From NCBI RefSeq assembly GCF_000725885.1, contig NZ_JODR01000021.1, positions 1 to 64,000 of the forward strand: a DNA stretch of 64,000 nt, in the 5' to 3' direction. How positions within the stretch are numbered: position 1 is the stretch's first letter; the number at the start of each line of letters is the position of its first letter. The translations under genes were made by a program, and so were the position numbers. This DNA is from Streptomyces albus subsp. albus. GTDB lineage: Bacteria; Actinomycetota; Actinomycetes; Streptomycetales; Streptomycetaceae. The notes beneath the pieces are model-generated. The model had not been told where the DNA came from. It made no database searches and worked only from the letters and a program-made list of their open reading frames with translations. Of the stretch, positions 1 to 9,365 are shown piece after piece.

Positions 1-44
1 CCCCAACCCCCGTCCCCCCACCACAAACATCCGCCCCGCGCCAG

Positions 45-2078
45 TCATAACAGGCTCAGCAGCGCCTCGGTCGGATCCGGCGCTTCGACACCGGCCTCCG
101 GGCGCGGCAACTGGAACCAGACGGCTTTGCCGGACGGTACGCGGCGACTGCCCCAGCCGCTGCTGAGCAGGTCGACGAGCTGAAGGCCACGGCCGCCCTC
201 GTCCGTGTCACGTGCCCTGCGCCGGCGTGGCTGTACCTGTCCCGCGTCCCACACTTCGCACACCAGGGTGCGGTCCAGCAGCAGCCGTAGCCGAATGTTG
301 CCCTCCCCGTAGCGCAGCGCGTTGGTGACCAGTTCGCTCACCAGCAGTTCGGTGGTGTCGGCGAGCGCTTCCAGGTCCCAGGCGGCGAGTTGTTCGCGGG
401 CGAGTTCGCGGGCGCGGGCGACCGAGCGCGGTTCCGGCGGGAGTGTCCAGTCGCCGACGTGTTCCTCGTCCAGTCCCTGGACGCGGGCGACGAGGAGGGC
501 GATGTCGTCCTCGCCGTGGTGGACGTTGAGGGTGCGCAGGACCCGGTCGGCGGCGTCCTCCAGCGGTTCGGTGGCGTCGGTGAGCGCCGACCGGAACCGG
601 TCCAGGCCCTCGTCCAGCGGGTGGTCGCGGGATTCGACCAGGCCGTCGGTGTAGAGGGCGAGCATGGCGCCCTCCGGCAGTTCGATCTCGATCTCCTCGA
701 ACGGCTCGCCGCCCACTCCCAGCGGCACTCCTTTGGGTACTTCCAGCAGCAGTGCGGGTTCGTCCGGTTCGACCATGATGGGCGGCAGGTGTCCGGCGTT
801 GGCGAAGGTACATCGCCGGGAGACGGGGTCGTAGACGGCGTAGATGCAGGTCGCCAGGTAGACCTCGGCCAGATCGGCGTCGTTGCCGCGGTAGGCGCGC
901 TGGGTGTGCTGCTGTCTGCGCGGGTCGCCCAGGCCGCGGGCGATCTCATCGAGTGCGCCCAGCACCTCGGCGGGTTCCATGTCGGTCAGCGCCAGGGTGC
1001 GTACGGCGGTGCGCAGTTCTCCCATGGCGACGGCGGCGCGCAGTCCGCGCCCCATGACATCACCGACGACGATGGCCGTGCGGTGGCCCGGCAACTCGAT
1101 CACGTCGAACCAGTCGCCGCCCACCTCGGTGGCGGGGTTGCCGGGCAGATAGCGGCAGGCGATCTCGAGTCCGGCCGCTTCGGGGTCGCCCGGCGGCAGC
1201 AGGCTGCGTTGCAGTATGAGGGCGCGTTCGTGTTCTCTGCGGTAGAGGCGGGCGTTGTCGATGCACACGGCGGCGCGGGCGGCCAGTTCGGCGGCGAGTG
1301 CGCCGTCCCGTTCCCCGAAGGGTTCACTGCCCTTGGCCCGTGAGAACTGGGCGAGTCCCAGCACTCGGTCCCGGGCGACCATGGGCACAACGAGTGTCGA
1401 CTGGACGACGGTCCCGAACTGGGCCGGCACGCCGCTGTCCTGCCCGGTGATGTTCTGCACCCGGCCGGTGCGCAGTGCGGCGGCGTAGGGGGAGTTCTCG
1501 GCGTAGCAGTGGGTGGAGCCGACCTCGGCGGGCTGTCCCGGTTGTGCGACGGGGGCCGGTACGGAGCCGTTGCGGGCGGCCCGTGCCGCGGCCTCGGCGT
1601 CACAGGCCGGGGTGCGGGCCTCGTCGTCCGGCATGCCGAGACCGTACGGGGCGTCGGAGACGGCGCTGGCGAACGCGACGCGGCGCAGTTCGGCGCGTGG
1701 TGAGCCGACGGGCCTGCGCCGACGGGGCAGGCCCGGCCGGGTGCTGCCCGCCGGGAGCCCGCGCCGGACGACGCCGTTGACGGGCCCCAGGTCCGTGGTG
1801 GCGAACCCGCTGCCACCGGAACCGTCGTTGCCGAAGCCGTCGTTCTCGTCGGGCCCGGCGGGTCCGACGGGGCGCGGTTCGTCACCCGCGAGCACGCTTT
1901 CGTACAGGTCGACGGAGGCCAGGTCGCAGAACTGGGGGACGGCCACGTCCAGCAGTTCCCGCGCCGTGGTCTCCAGGTCCAGTGAGTTGCCGATCCGCGC
2001 GCCTGCGGCGTTCAGCAGGGCTAGGGCACGACGCACGTCGTCCTGCTTACCGGCCGCCTCCACTGGGATATCGCTCAA
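45..2078 (-). CDS. GAF-PP2C (SpoIIE-type) phosphatase with HATPase domain
   Basis: This is a Mn/Mg-dependent serine phosphatase of the SpoIIE/RsbU kind fused to an RsbW-like ATPase domain, so one chain could both phosphorylate and dephosphorylate anti-anti-sigma factors. In order it has a GAF region (about residues 10-280, interrupted by a Gly/Pro/Arg-rich insert), PP2C_SIG (about 285-530) and HATPase (about 545-655). Metal-binding aspartates appear in GGDWFD (about 320-325), GDVMGRG, YTDGLVE and DDIALL. The ATPase N-box is ELVTNALRYG and the G-box DEGGRGLQLV. I place the start at TTG 2078, which has a strong GGAAGGGG ribosome site. A longer ATG start at 2141 has no good site. There is no anti-anti-sigma gene nearby. 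Family assignment is certain; the target is unknown. Confidence 0.9.
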   Translation of the reverse strand: MSDIPVEAAGKQDDVRRALALLNAAGARIGNSLDLETTARELLDVAVPQFCDLASVDLYESVLAGDEPRPVGPAGPDENDGFGNDGSGGSGFATTDLGPVNGVVRRGLPAGSTRPGLPRRRRPVGSPRAELRRVAFASAVSDAPYGLGMPDDEARTPACDAEAAARAARNGSVPAPVAQPGQPAEVGSTHCYAENSPYAAALRTGRVQNITGQDSGVPAQFGTVVQSTLVVPMVARDRVLGLAQFSRAKGSEPFGERDGALAAELAARAAVCIDNARLYRREHERALILQRSLLPPGDPEAAGLEIACRYLPGNPATEVGGDWFDVIELPGHRTAIVVGDVMGRGLRAAVAMGELRTAVRTLALTDMEPAEVLGALDEIARGLGDPRRQQHTQRAYRGNDADLAEVYLATCIYAVYDPVSRRCTFANAGHLPPIMVEPDEPALLLEVPKGVPLGVGGEPFEEIEIELPEGAMLALYTDGLVESRDHPLDEGLDRFRSALTDATEPLEDAADRVLRTLNVHHGEDDIALLVARVQGLDEEHVGDWTLPPEPRSVARARELAREQLAAWDLEALADTTELLVSELVTNALRYGEGNIRLRLLLDRTLVCEVWDAGQVQPRRRRARDTDEGGRGLQLVDLLSSGWGSRRVPSGKAVWFQLPRPEAGVEAPDPTEALLSLL

Positions 2079-2340
2079 TGCCGCCCCTTCCACTGCCGGT
2101 GCTCGCCTCCGGTCCGAGCAGTGTGGCAGCCCGGAGAGCAATCCGGAGCCCGCTCTTCCCGATCGCTACAAGTCTCCTTGCCGCGACGAGGCAACATGCG
2201 CATACCCCCCGCTGTCCACGGGGGCCACCCCTGTCTCCTAACCAGCGAGCGGGCAGTCGAACCCCTGATGTGTGCGCCGTCCCACGAGCCGCTGCCGGGT
2301 CGGGCAGGCGCCACCCCGCGCCACCACGGCCCGTTGTCCT

Positions 2341-2473
2341 TTCTTGTCCTTATGCCTGCACGGTGCTGTTCTCCTGGCCGCGCAGATCTTGTTCCCATGT
2401 CTGCGCAAATCTGCTGTCTGCACAGGTCGCACAGATCTGTTCCAAGACTGCTCAGATCTGTTCTTATGTCTGC
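2341..2473. repeat. Degenerate ~21-26 nt direct repeats between two phosphatase genes
   Basis: Within the 395-base gap between the two phosphatase genes, a lower-GC stretch repeats a unit built on CAGATCTGTTCNNATGTCTGC. The clearest copies are at 2383-2404, 2432-2451 and 2453-2473. Weaker copies are at 2341-2359 and 2406-2421. The spacing is 21-26 nt, and CAGATCTG is itself palindromic. The last copy abuts the stop codon at 2474-2476. The cluster lies upstream of the TTG-started phosphatase gene, so it could hold operator sites for it. Nothing else was recognised between 2079 and 2340. Confidence 0.55.
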
Positions 2474-5087
2474 TCAGGCGAGCGGCAGTTCGAACCAGAC
2501 CGTCTTGCCCTCGGGTCCTTGCCGGGTACCCCATCGGCGGGCCGCATGCGCGACCAGCTGGATGCCTCTGCCACCCTCTTGTTCCTCGGTGACGATGCGC
2601 TCGCGGGGTGGTTCGGGCAGCGGATCGGAGACCTCCACCACGAGCGCGCCTTCCTGGGCGCCGCCCTCGCGCCGGGTGTCGCGCACCATCCGCACCCCGA
2701 TCGGCCCGTGGGCATACCGCAGCGCGTTGGTGACCAGTTCACTCACGAGCAGTACCGCGGTGTCCTCCAGCGTCGGCAGTCCCCATTCGCGCAGCGTCTG
2801 CCGTACGGCCTCGCGCGCCCTGCGCACCGCGTAGCTGCCGGTGCTGAACGACCAGGAGGCGGCGATGTCCCCGGGCAGTCCGCCGAGCCGGGCCATCAGC
2901 AGCGCCACGTCGTCACCTGTGCTCAGCCGTCCGTTGGTACGGCCGCCCTGTTCGCGCAGTGCGCCGATGAGGACGTCGCACGCCTGCTCGATACCGCCGC
3001 AGCCGGTCTCCTCGGCCGGGCCGGGTGACACATGGGCGCCGGCCCCGTCCCAGGTGAAGCCGGGTTCCGGGGGCGCCCGACGGGGGTCGGGCCCGGCGAG
3101 CAGGGCGCACACCCGGTCGATGCCGGTGGTGATGTCCTCGCCTCTGGTCTCGACGAGACCATCGGTGTAGAGGACGAGGATGCCGCCCTCCTCGACCTCC
3201 ACCTCGGTCAGCGTGTAGTCCCCTTCGCCCACGGCGCCGCCGACCCCCAGCGGCATGCCGGAGGGGACGTCCACCGGCCTGGCCCGGCAGCCACCGTCCC
3301 CCTCACGGGTGACGAGCAGGGGCGGCACGTGGCCCGCGCTGGCCATGGTCAGCACCCCGCAGCGGCTGCCCGCCGAGGTGGGTGCCGGCTCGTAGACGGC
3401 GTACAGACAAGTGGCCATCAGCGGCTCGTCGGGCCCGTGCGACAGGTCTTCGCCGACGACGCTGACGCGGGCCAGCAGTTCGTCGGGCGGCAGGTCGAGC
3501 CCGGCCAGCGTGCGCACCGCGGTGCGCAGCCGGCCCATGGTGACGGCGGAGTGCAGCCCATGGCCCATCACGTCCCCGACGACGAACGCCACCCGGCCGC
3601 CGGGCAGCGGGATGACGTCGAACCAGTCGCCGCCGACCTCCGTGCCGCTGCTGCCGGGCACGTAACGGTAGGCGAGGACCACACCGGGAGGCTCGGGGAT
3701 GCGCTGCGGCAGCAGGCTGCGCTGGAGCATCAGCGCCCCTTCGCGTTCCCGTGCGTAGAGCCGCGCGTTGTCCAGGAAGGTGGCGGAACGGTCGGCCAGT
3801 TCGACGGCGAGCGCGCGGTCGTCGTCAACGAACGGTTCCCGCTCCCGTCCCGTTCCCGGCTGTCCGTTGCCTCCCGTCCGGCTGACGACGAGCAGCCCGA
3901 GCGCGGTGCCCCGGGCGCGCAGCGGTACGGCCATCAGCGAGTAGGCGCCCAGTTCGAATCCGGCCTCGACCTTGGGATCGCCGGGCCGGGTGGCGCGCAG
4001 GATCTCCTCCGGCGAATTGGCGATCTGGGGGACCCCGGAATCCAGCGCCCGGGACAGCAGCGAGCCCCGTTCGTAGACGACCTCGCGTCCGAGCCGCAGC
4101 AGCCGCTCGACCCGCTCCCCCCGCGTGCCGCGCGGCGAAGCCGAGCAGATGCAGGGGCGTCCCCATGGGGATCACCTGTTCGGGCAGATCACCTCCGTCG
4201 GCGACCTCGCCGCGCAGCAGCACCCCCGCGTAGTCGGCGAACCGGGGCACCAGCACGGAGGCGATGGCCTGGGAGATGGCCCGTACGTCGAGCCGGTCGC
4301 CCAGGGCCACCCCGAGGTCGTCCAGGAGGGCGAGCCGGCCGCGCGCCGCCTCGGCCTTGTTGAGTGCCTCCAGCCGTTCGGTGACGTCCATCACCGTGCA
4401 GCTCACCCCGACGACCTGACCGGCGCGGTCGGTCAGCTGCCCGTAAGAGAGGGAGCGGGCGCCGGGCCCGTACGGTGCGGGCATGATCATGTCCACCACG
4501 GGGCGTCCGGTCTCCAGCACCCCCGCCTGGATGCGGAGGACCTCCTCGGCGAGCCCCGGGGGCAGTACGTCGGCGACGGTCTGGCCGAGGAGGTCGCGAC
4601 CGGTCGCGCTGTTCAGTTCGAGCAGGGCTTCGTTCCACCGGACGTAGCGCAGCCCGGTGTCGAAGAGGGCGATGCCCAGCGGAGAGGTGACGAACAGTCC
4701 GTCCAGCGCGGCCAGGTCGTGTTCGACGGCCTTGATCCGCCTGGTTTCCATCAAGGTGGCGAGGACCAGGGACCGTCCTTCGGTGTCCTGGAGCACCGAG
4801 CCCCGCCCCTCGACCTCGACCAGGCCCCCGTCCCGGTGCCGGAGCCGCATACCACCGCGCCATTCGTGGGTGCGGCGCAGGACCTCTGCGCGCGTACGGC
4901 GTTCCTCGTCGTCGCCGGCGATGAACTCCTCGAGCCGGTGACCGGTCACCTCCTGCGGGGACCAGCCGCAGATCTCCTGCGTCGTGGGGCTCCACAGCAG
5001 GACAGTGCCCTCTTCGTCGAGCATGACGATGCCGATGCGCAGGGTGTCCAGAAGTGAGGTCGCCCTGTCGGCGGGTTCGGTGCTCAC
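2474..5087 (-). pseudogene. PAS-GAF-PP2C (SpoIIE-type) phosphatase with HATPase domain, frameshifted
   Basis: Two reading frames together encode one sensor phosphatase of about 870 residues. The upstream frame (from GTG 5087) carries two PAS-like domains (DEEGTVLLWSPT and FDTGLRYVRWNE) and the start of a GAF domain. The downstream frame (usable up to about 4117) carries the rest of GAF, then PP2C with GGDWFD, GDVMGHG and YTDGLVE, then HATPase with ELVTNALRYA. The frames join at a run of six C on the plus strand (4117-4122). Removing one base, or adding two, restores continuity through GGERVERLLRLG. After the run the upstream frame degenerates into Ala/Arg/Gly-rich shadow sequence. A real frameshift, a sequencing error or slippage could each explain this. 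The start at 5087 has AGGGA ten bases upstream; ATG/GTG 5177 is an alternative. The architecture suggests a signal-regulated relative of the preceding gene. Confidence 0.8.
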
Positions 5088-5209
5088 ATGGCCCACGTCC
5101 CTGGTCACGCTCGACTGGCAGCCCCGAGCGGATCGCGGCCCGGCCACGGTACGGCGGACGGCCGACGGGAGAACCACCCAAGACAGCTGAAACGGTCAGG
5201 ACGGCCTAA

Positions 5210-5218
5210 TTATCCACA
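5210..5218 (+). promoter_or_regulatory. Isolated DnaA-box-like TTATCCACA
   Basis: TTATCCACA is an exact DnaA-box consensus in the 479-base gap between the frameshifted phosphatase and the SPOR-like gene. No second box was seen nearby, so it is not an origin. The rest of the gap is GC-rich and holds only a short tandem of GGAGGAACG-NCGGACC around 5305-5345. Confidence 0.3.
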
Positions 5219-5566
5219 GGGTTGCGGATTATCGGGATCATTCCGGCGGGGCGGTGCCGGGCACGGCGGCGCGCCAACGGCCGGACACCGGCACGCCAGC
5301 ACACCGGCACACCGGAGGAACGACGGACCGGAGGAACGGCGGACCGCACCGGGCGCGGGAGACGGCGACCCACAGGCCGCACGCACCCACCGGGGACGGC
5401 AGTAAGGAGCACCCGGCCGAACCAGGGACGCGCTGACCGCGCAAGGGTGGCAGAGGAGCGCACCACACAAGGAACGCGCTCCGGCGCACGGGCACACCGC
5501 ACCGCGAGACGTACGCCCCCCATGCACCCGGCCGCCGGGCCGAGGTGGTCCGTGCGGGTCCGCCGC

Positions 5567-5782
5567 TCAGCGGCGGATGTCGTCCGTGGGTTCCAAGGTG
5601 TCGATCAGTCGGTCACAGCGTTCCACCACATATCCCTCGCCCCGCTCCCCCAGCCGTTCGGCGAGATGGAGGGCCTCGGCCCGGGTGGCGTAACTGCCGA
5701 CGCGGTAACGATTGCCGTGGCGGTCCTGGCGTATGAGCTGCCAGGGCCGCAGCGCGTCACTGTCGCCGCTCGCACTTCGCAT
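5567..5782 (-). CDS. Small SPOR-like domain protein
   Basis: This basic protein of about 71 residues has the signature of a single SPOR-like fold: WQLIRQDRHGNRYRVGSY followed by TRAEALHLAERL. In SPOR domains a strand carrying a Y-R-V-x-x-Y pattern precedes an A-x-x-x-A-x-x-L helix. There is no signal peptide, so a periplasm-type peptidoglycan role is not supported. I chose ATG 5782 because TAAGCT, a -10-like hexamer, lies seven bases upstream, which fits a leaderless transcript common in Streptomyces. GTG 5809 would add nine residues but has no ribosome site. It stands alone, and no function is known to me. Confidence 0.7.
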   Translation of the reverse strand: MRSASGDSDALRPWQLIRQDRHGNRYRVGSYATRAEALHLAERLGERGEGYVVERCDRLIDTLEPTDDIRR

Positions 5783-6149
5783 ATGCCAGAGCTTACGCCC
5801 AGCGTTCACTCAGCGCATTCGGTTTTGCACAAAGGGCCAACCTTTTCGGCCGCCTGTTCGCTCGCCCCGGGACGCTCTGACACTCGCAAGTCACCCGTTC
5901 CGGTGACGGACGGCAACCCTCGCGCGGAACGATGGCAACGGACGGCGACGAGCACGCGGGACGCAAGAGGCAGAAGGGGTCCGGCCGATGGGCGGACGGA
6001 GGCCCGCACCGACGAGGGCAACGGGCCCCACAGCCAAGGAAACGCGACGCACGCCCGATAGGGGCGCACACGCGGGCGCACGATCCACGGACGTGAGCCA
6101 CCAGCGCCGCAGGCCGCCGACACATGGGGCGCGGTCCCGTCCCGCCGGC
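5783..6149. other. Intergenic region without a recognisable gene
   Basis: About 370 bases lie between the SPOR-like start and the GntR stop. The only structure seen is a 6-bp hairpin, GTCACC/GGTGAC, at 5890-5907. Open frames here are Arg/Pro-rich and look like GC-bias artefacts. Confidence 0.5.
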
Positions 6150-6902
6150 TTACTTCACCGGCAGGTGGTACGCGAGCTTGAAGCGGTCTGCGGGGACCAC
6201 CACGTCCGCCGTCTCGACCGGACGTTTGCCCGCGAAGTACGTCCGCGCGATGACGAGCACAGCGTGGCCGGGAACCCCGCCGAGCGCGGTCATCTCCTCG
6301 GCCCGGCCAGGCCGGGTGCCGACCTCCTCGGTGACGTTGTCGACCACCAGGTCGATGGCGGCCATCCGCTCCACCACGCCCCGGCCCCCCAGCGGCCCCT
6401 CCTCGGGGAGCATCACGGGGGTCCGGCCCGTCACGGCCAGCGGCTCCCAGGATGTCGAGAGCATCACCGGCTCACCGTCCACCTGGAAGACGTACCGGGT
6501 GCGCATCACCCTGTCGCCCGGCTCGATGAACAGGCGCTCGGCGATGTCCGCCGACGCCTCCTCCTGCTCGCTGCGGGACTCCCAGCTGCCCTGCACCCGT
6601 TCGTCGGACTGCTCCTGACGGAAGGGGGTGCACTCGCCCATCGTGCGGTACCCGGTGCGGGCGACGCGGCGCGCGGTGGGCAGCTCCCTCACGTACGTCC
6701 CCGAGCCCGAGCGGCCCTCGACCAGCCCCTCGGCCATCAGCACCTTGCGGGCCTCCAGCGCGACGGTGTCCGAGACGCCGTACTCCTCGCGGATGCGGGC
6801 CTGCGAAGGAAGTCTGGCGTGTGGCGGCAGAGATCCGTCGGCGATCTTCTTGCGCAGGTCCGAGGCCACACGCAGATACGCGGGCTGCTCACCGAATGGC
6901 AC
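6150..6902 (-). CDS. GntR family regulator (HutC/UTRA subfamily)
   Basis: This 250-residue transcription factor has an N-terminal winged helix at about residues 8-72 (YLRVASDLRKKIADGSLPPH, LPSQARIREEYGVS, ALEARKVLMAEGLVE) with the G-S-G-T-Y-V wing of the GntR family. A UTRA ligand domain follows (about 95-245), with FIEPGDRVMRTRYVF and the closing ARTYFAGKRPVETADVVVPADRF. That places it in the HutC branch, whose members sense small organic ligands. It is monocistronic and the nearest genes are not obvious targets, so its regulon cannot be inferred from position. Confidence 0.92.
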   Translation of the reverse strand: MPFGEQPAYLRVASDLRKKIADGSLPPHARLPSQARIREEYGVSDTVALEARKVLMAEGLVEGRSGSGTYVRELPTARRVARTGYRTMGECTPFRQEQSDERVQGSWESRSEQEEASADIAERLFIEPGDRVMRTRYVFQVDGEPVMLSTSWEPLAVTGRTPVMLPEEGPLGGRGVVERMAAIDLVVDNVTEEVGTRPGRAEEMTALGGVPGHAVLVIARTYFAGKRPVETADVVVPADRFKLAYHLPVK

Positions 6903-7038
6903 GTGTGCCCTCCCCGTTTCGGCCTGGCCAGCCTGGTGCTGGGTATTGGTGCTGGGTGGGTGCGAAGTGACGACGCGGAGGCGTCGAGTACTGCCGAGAG
7001 GTGTTGACGGTCAGCAACAGCTTGGCAACAGAGGGTTG

Positions 7039-7059
7039 TTGGCCGCAACGGGCGGCCAA
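7039..7059 (-). terminator. Hairpin downstream of the ArsR-like gene
   Basis: TTGGCCGC and GCGGCCAA form a perfect 8-bp stem with a 5-base loop, about 115 bases past the stop of the ArsR-like gene. No clear T-run follows. It could instead be an operator upstream of the GntR gene. Confidence 0.35.
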
Positions 7060-7173
7060 AGTTTCACCCGATGTGATGAGAGCCTGCTCAGGGCGTCCAC
7101 ATGCGTGACGGCGTACGCCGGCGCGGAGACGGAGCATCCACAGGTGTGACGGGGGCCGCGGCGGCTGCGCGGA

Positions 7174-7779
7174 TCAGCCCTCGGACTCCTCACCGGACCG
7201 CATGGTGAACAGCACCATGGTGGCGCTGGCCCGTACCGCGCCGGGGGTCCCCGGCGGGAGGGCATGACGGTGCAGATCGTCCCCCAGTTCCCTGGCCCGG
7301 CGCAGCGCGTCCGCCCACACCTGCGGGTCCAGCCACACCTCCGCGTCCGTCATCTCCCCCGGGACCGAGGTGTTCCGCTGGGCCGTACGGCGGCGCAGTT
7401 CCTCGCCGAGGGCGCCGGCGAGGGCCAGATAACTGTCGACCCCCTGCCGGGCACCGCTGCCCAGCAATTCACCACTCAAAGGGTCGTGCCGGTACTTCTT
7501 GGCCGTCCCGCCCCGCACGGTGACCTCCCCCACCGCGTCCACCAGCCCGGCCTTGTGGAGTCTGCGCAAGTGGTAGCTGACGTTCGCCTGCGACTGGCCG
7601 AGCACCCGGGCCGCCTCGGCCGCGCTGTAGGCCTGCCCCGTCAGCAGGGAGAGCAACTGGAGTCGCAACGGGTGCGCGAGCACCCGCAGGTCGGCGACCG
7701 AAGGGTCGTCGGCGGCGTTCGGAGGCCTGTGGGGCTTGGCCCCCGGCGTCCCGTCGGGCGGGCTGGTGGAGTCGGGCAC
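7174..7779 (-). CDS. ArsR-like winged-helix regulator
   Basis: This regulator of about 201 residues has an N-terminal ArsR/HTH_20 domain (about residues 25-110). Visible elements are LRVLAHPLRLQLLSLLTG, the recognition segment SAAEAARVLGQSQANVSYHL, and the wing with GGTAKKYRHDPLSG. The C-terminal half is a helical region similar to those of actinobacterial helix-turn-helix regulators paired with transporters. No CxC metal site is visible, so metal sensing is unlikely. The GTG start at 7779 is preceded by GAGGGA. It lies 14 bases downstream of the MFS gene stop, so the two are almost certainly cotranscribed, and it probably controls that exporter. Confidence 0.88.
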   Translation of the reverse strand: MPDSTSPPDGTPGAKPHRPPNAADDPSVADLRVLAHPLRLQLLSLLTGQAYSAAEAARVLGQSQANVSYHLRRLHKAGLVDAVGEVTVRGGTAKKYRHDPLSGELLGSGARQGVDSYLALAGALGEELRRRTAQRNTSVPGEMTDAEVWLDPQVWADALRRARELGDDLHRHALPPGTPGAVRASATMVLFTMRSGEESEG

Positions 7780-7793
7780 CGGACAAGTTTCCC

Positions 7794-9221
7794 TCAGGGC
7801 GCGTCGAGCGGTTCGGCCGCATCCGGAGGGCGACCGCCACGGGGGCCGCCCGCAGCAGGGCCGCCGTCGACAGGGGCGACCGCCCCACCGGTCGTCAGGT
7901 CGCGCACCTGGCGGCTGCACAGGGCGCCCGCCGTCACGAGCGCGACCAGGGCGACGCCGCACAGCAGGGTGGGGCGCACGCCGTAGTGTTCGGCGAGCGG
8001 GCCGGCCGCCATCTCCCCCAGCGGCAGGGCGAGGGTGGAGCCGAGGGCGTCGTAGGAGTAGACGCGGGCCAGCTTGTCCTGGGGGACGTTCTCCTGGAGG
8101 GACAGGTCCCAGGCGACGCCGAACTGTTCGATGGCGACGCCGTTCACGAACATCGCCACCAGGAGCACGGCCACATCGGCGGACTGCGCGAGCGCGGCGA
8201 GCGGCAGCGCGTCCAGCGCGACGACGGCCACCCCGATCCGCAGGGCGTGCCGCGACCGCGAGCGGGCGACCAGCAGTCCGCCGACGAGTGCACCGGCCAT
8301 CTGTGCGGCCAGGACGAAACCCCACAGGGTGCGCCCGAACGTCGCGTCAGCGACCGTGGGTCCCAGCACCTGGATGCCTCCGGCGGACACCGCGTTCACC
8401 ACGAAGAACTGCGCCACGACCACCCACACCCAGGTGCGGGAGACGAACTCGCGCCAGCCCTCGCGCAATGCGTGCCAGGGGCCCTCCGCGGCACCGTCGG
8501 ACGCCCCGGGGCCGCCCTCGACCGCCGTGGCCCCACTCGCGGTTGCCTCGACGGAATCCTCCTCCGCAGCCGCAGCCGCAGCCGCCGCCCGCCGCCTGGC
8601 GAGCGCCCGTCCGGCAGCCCCGTACGCGAGTGCGGCACCCAAGAACGCCACCCCGTTGAGCACCATGCCCCAGCCGGGTCCCGCCAGGGCCGCGAGCAGC
8701 CCGCCGAAGGAAGTGCCGGCGATCATTCCGGCGTTGACGCCCATGCGGGACAGCGCGTTGGCGCCCCGCAGTTCGCCGGCCGGCACCGTGCGGGGGATCA
8801 GCGCCGCCGACGCCGGCATGGACACGGCCGAGGCGGCGCCCTGCACCACGCTGAGGACCAGCAGGATGCCGACTGGTGCCCGGCCTGCCAGTACCGCGAT
8901 GCCGACCCCCGCCTGTACGGCCGCGGCGGAATAAGCCGCGCCCTGGAGCACCAGTGCGCGGGGCATCCGGTCGGCGAGGAGCCCGCCGAAGAGCAGCAGC
9001 ACGACGTTGCTGACCGACCGGGCACCGACGACGAGCCCGACATCCACCGCGGACCCGCCGAGGTCCAGCACGGCGAAGGCCAGCACCACCGGCGCCATGG
9101 AGTTGCCGAAGAACGTCAGGGCACGTCCCGCGGCGAGGCTGCGGAACGCCTTTTCGCGCAGGAGAGCGCGCATCAGGGGGCGGCCGGGAGTGTCCGGCCG
9201 CCGGGAGACGGGAGTCGTCAC
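7794..9221 (-). CDS. MFS transporter (drug-exporter-like)
   Basis: This is a 475-residue major facilitator with about 12 hydrophobic segments. The cytoplasmic loop between the two halves is long and charged (ARRRAAAAAAAAEEDS and on). The DLGGSAVDVGLVVGARS start of TM2 and the LLFGGLLADRMPR loop are the MFS motif-A region, and the overall pattern resembles MFS_3/enterobactin-exporter relatives. GTG 9221 is chosen because the membrane-domain homology starts soon after it, and the upstream frame is low-complexity. It heads an operon with the ArsR-like gene. The likely role is export of a small molecule; the substrate is unknown. Confidence 0.88.
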   Translation of the reverse strand: MTTPVSRRPDTPGRPLMRALLREKAFRSLAAGRALTFFGNSMAPVVLAFAVLDLGGSAVDVGLVVGARSVSNVVLLLFGGLLADRMPRALVLQGAAYSAAAVQAGVGIAVLAGRAPVGILLVLSVVQGAASAVSMPASAALIPRTVPAGELRGANALSRMGVNAGMIAGTSFGGLLAALAGPGWGMVLNGVAFLGAALAYGAAGRALARRRAAAAAAAAEEDSVEATASGATAVEGGPGASDGAAEGPWHALREGWREFVSRTWVWVVVAQFFVVNAVSAGGIQVLGPTVADATFGRTLWGFVLAAQMAGALVGGLLVARSRSRHALRIGVAVVALDALPLAALAQSADVAVLLVAMFVNGVAIEQFGVAWDLSLQENVPQDKLARVYSYDALGSTLALPLGEMAAGPLAEHYGVRPTLLCGVALVALVTAGALCSRQVRDLTTGGAVAPVDGGPAAGGPRGGRPPDAAEPLDAP

Positions 9222-9365
9222 AGCGAAGAGTGTGCGGGAGGAACCCCTGACCGTCAAACACTTCTTTGGGGGCTTGATCCCCCGGCGGACTTCCGCCCAT
9301 GGACGGATACGGCCTCTGCCGCCGGTCCGAGGCGCACGCCGGGCCCCGGCTGCCACGGTGTCCCC

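Noticed and set aside
390..1343. Plus-strand reading frame of 317 codons opposite the first phosphatase.
   Set aside because: It is the antisense shadow of PP2C coding sequence, rich in Gly/Gln/Val/His, with no recognisable domain.
2341..2473. Possible CRISPR array.
   Set aside because: The units are imperfect, 21-26 nt apart and have no unique spacers or cas genes.
2480..2500. tRNA T-loop-like GTTCGAACC.
   Set aside because: It lies inside the conserved VWFELP coding segment of the phosphatase, which also recurs near 37075; no tRNA cloverleaf surrounds it.
5200..5566. A replication origin around the DnaA-box-like site.
   Set aside because: Only one box is present, with no AT-rich unwinding region and no dnaA or dnaN gene nearby.
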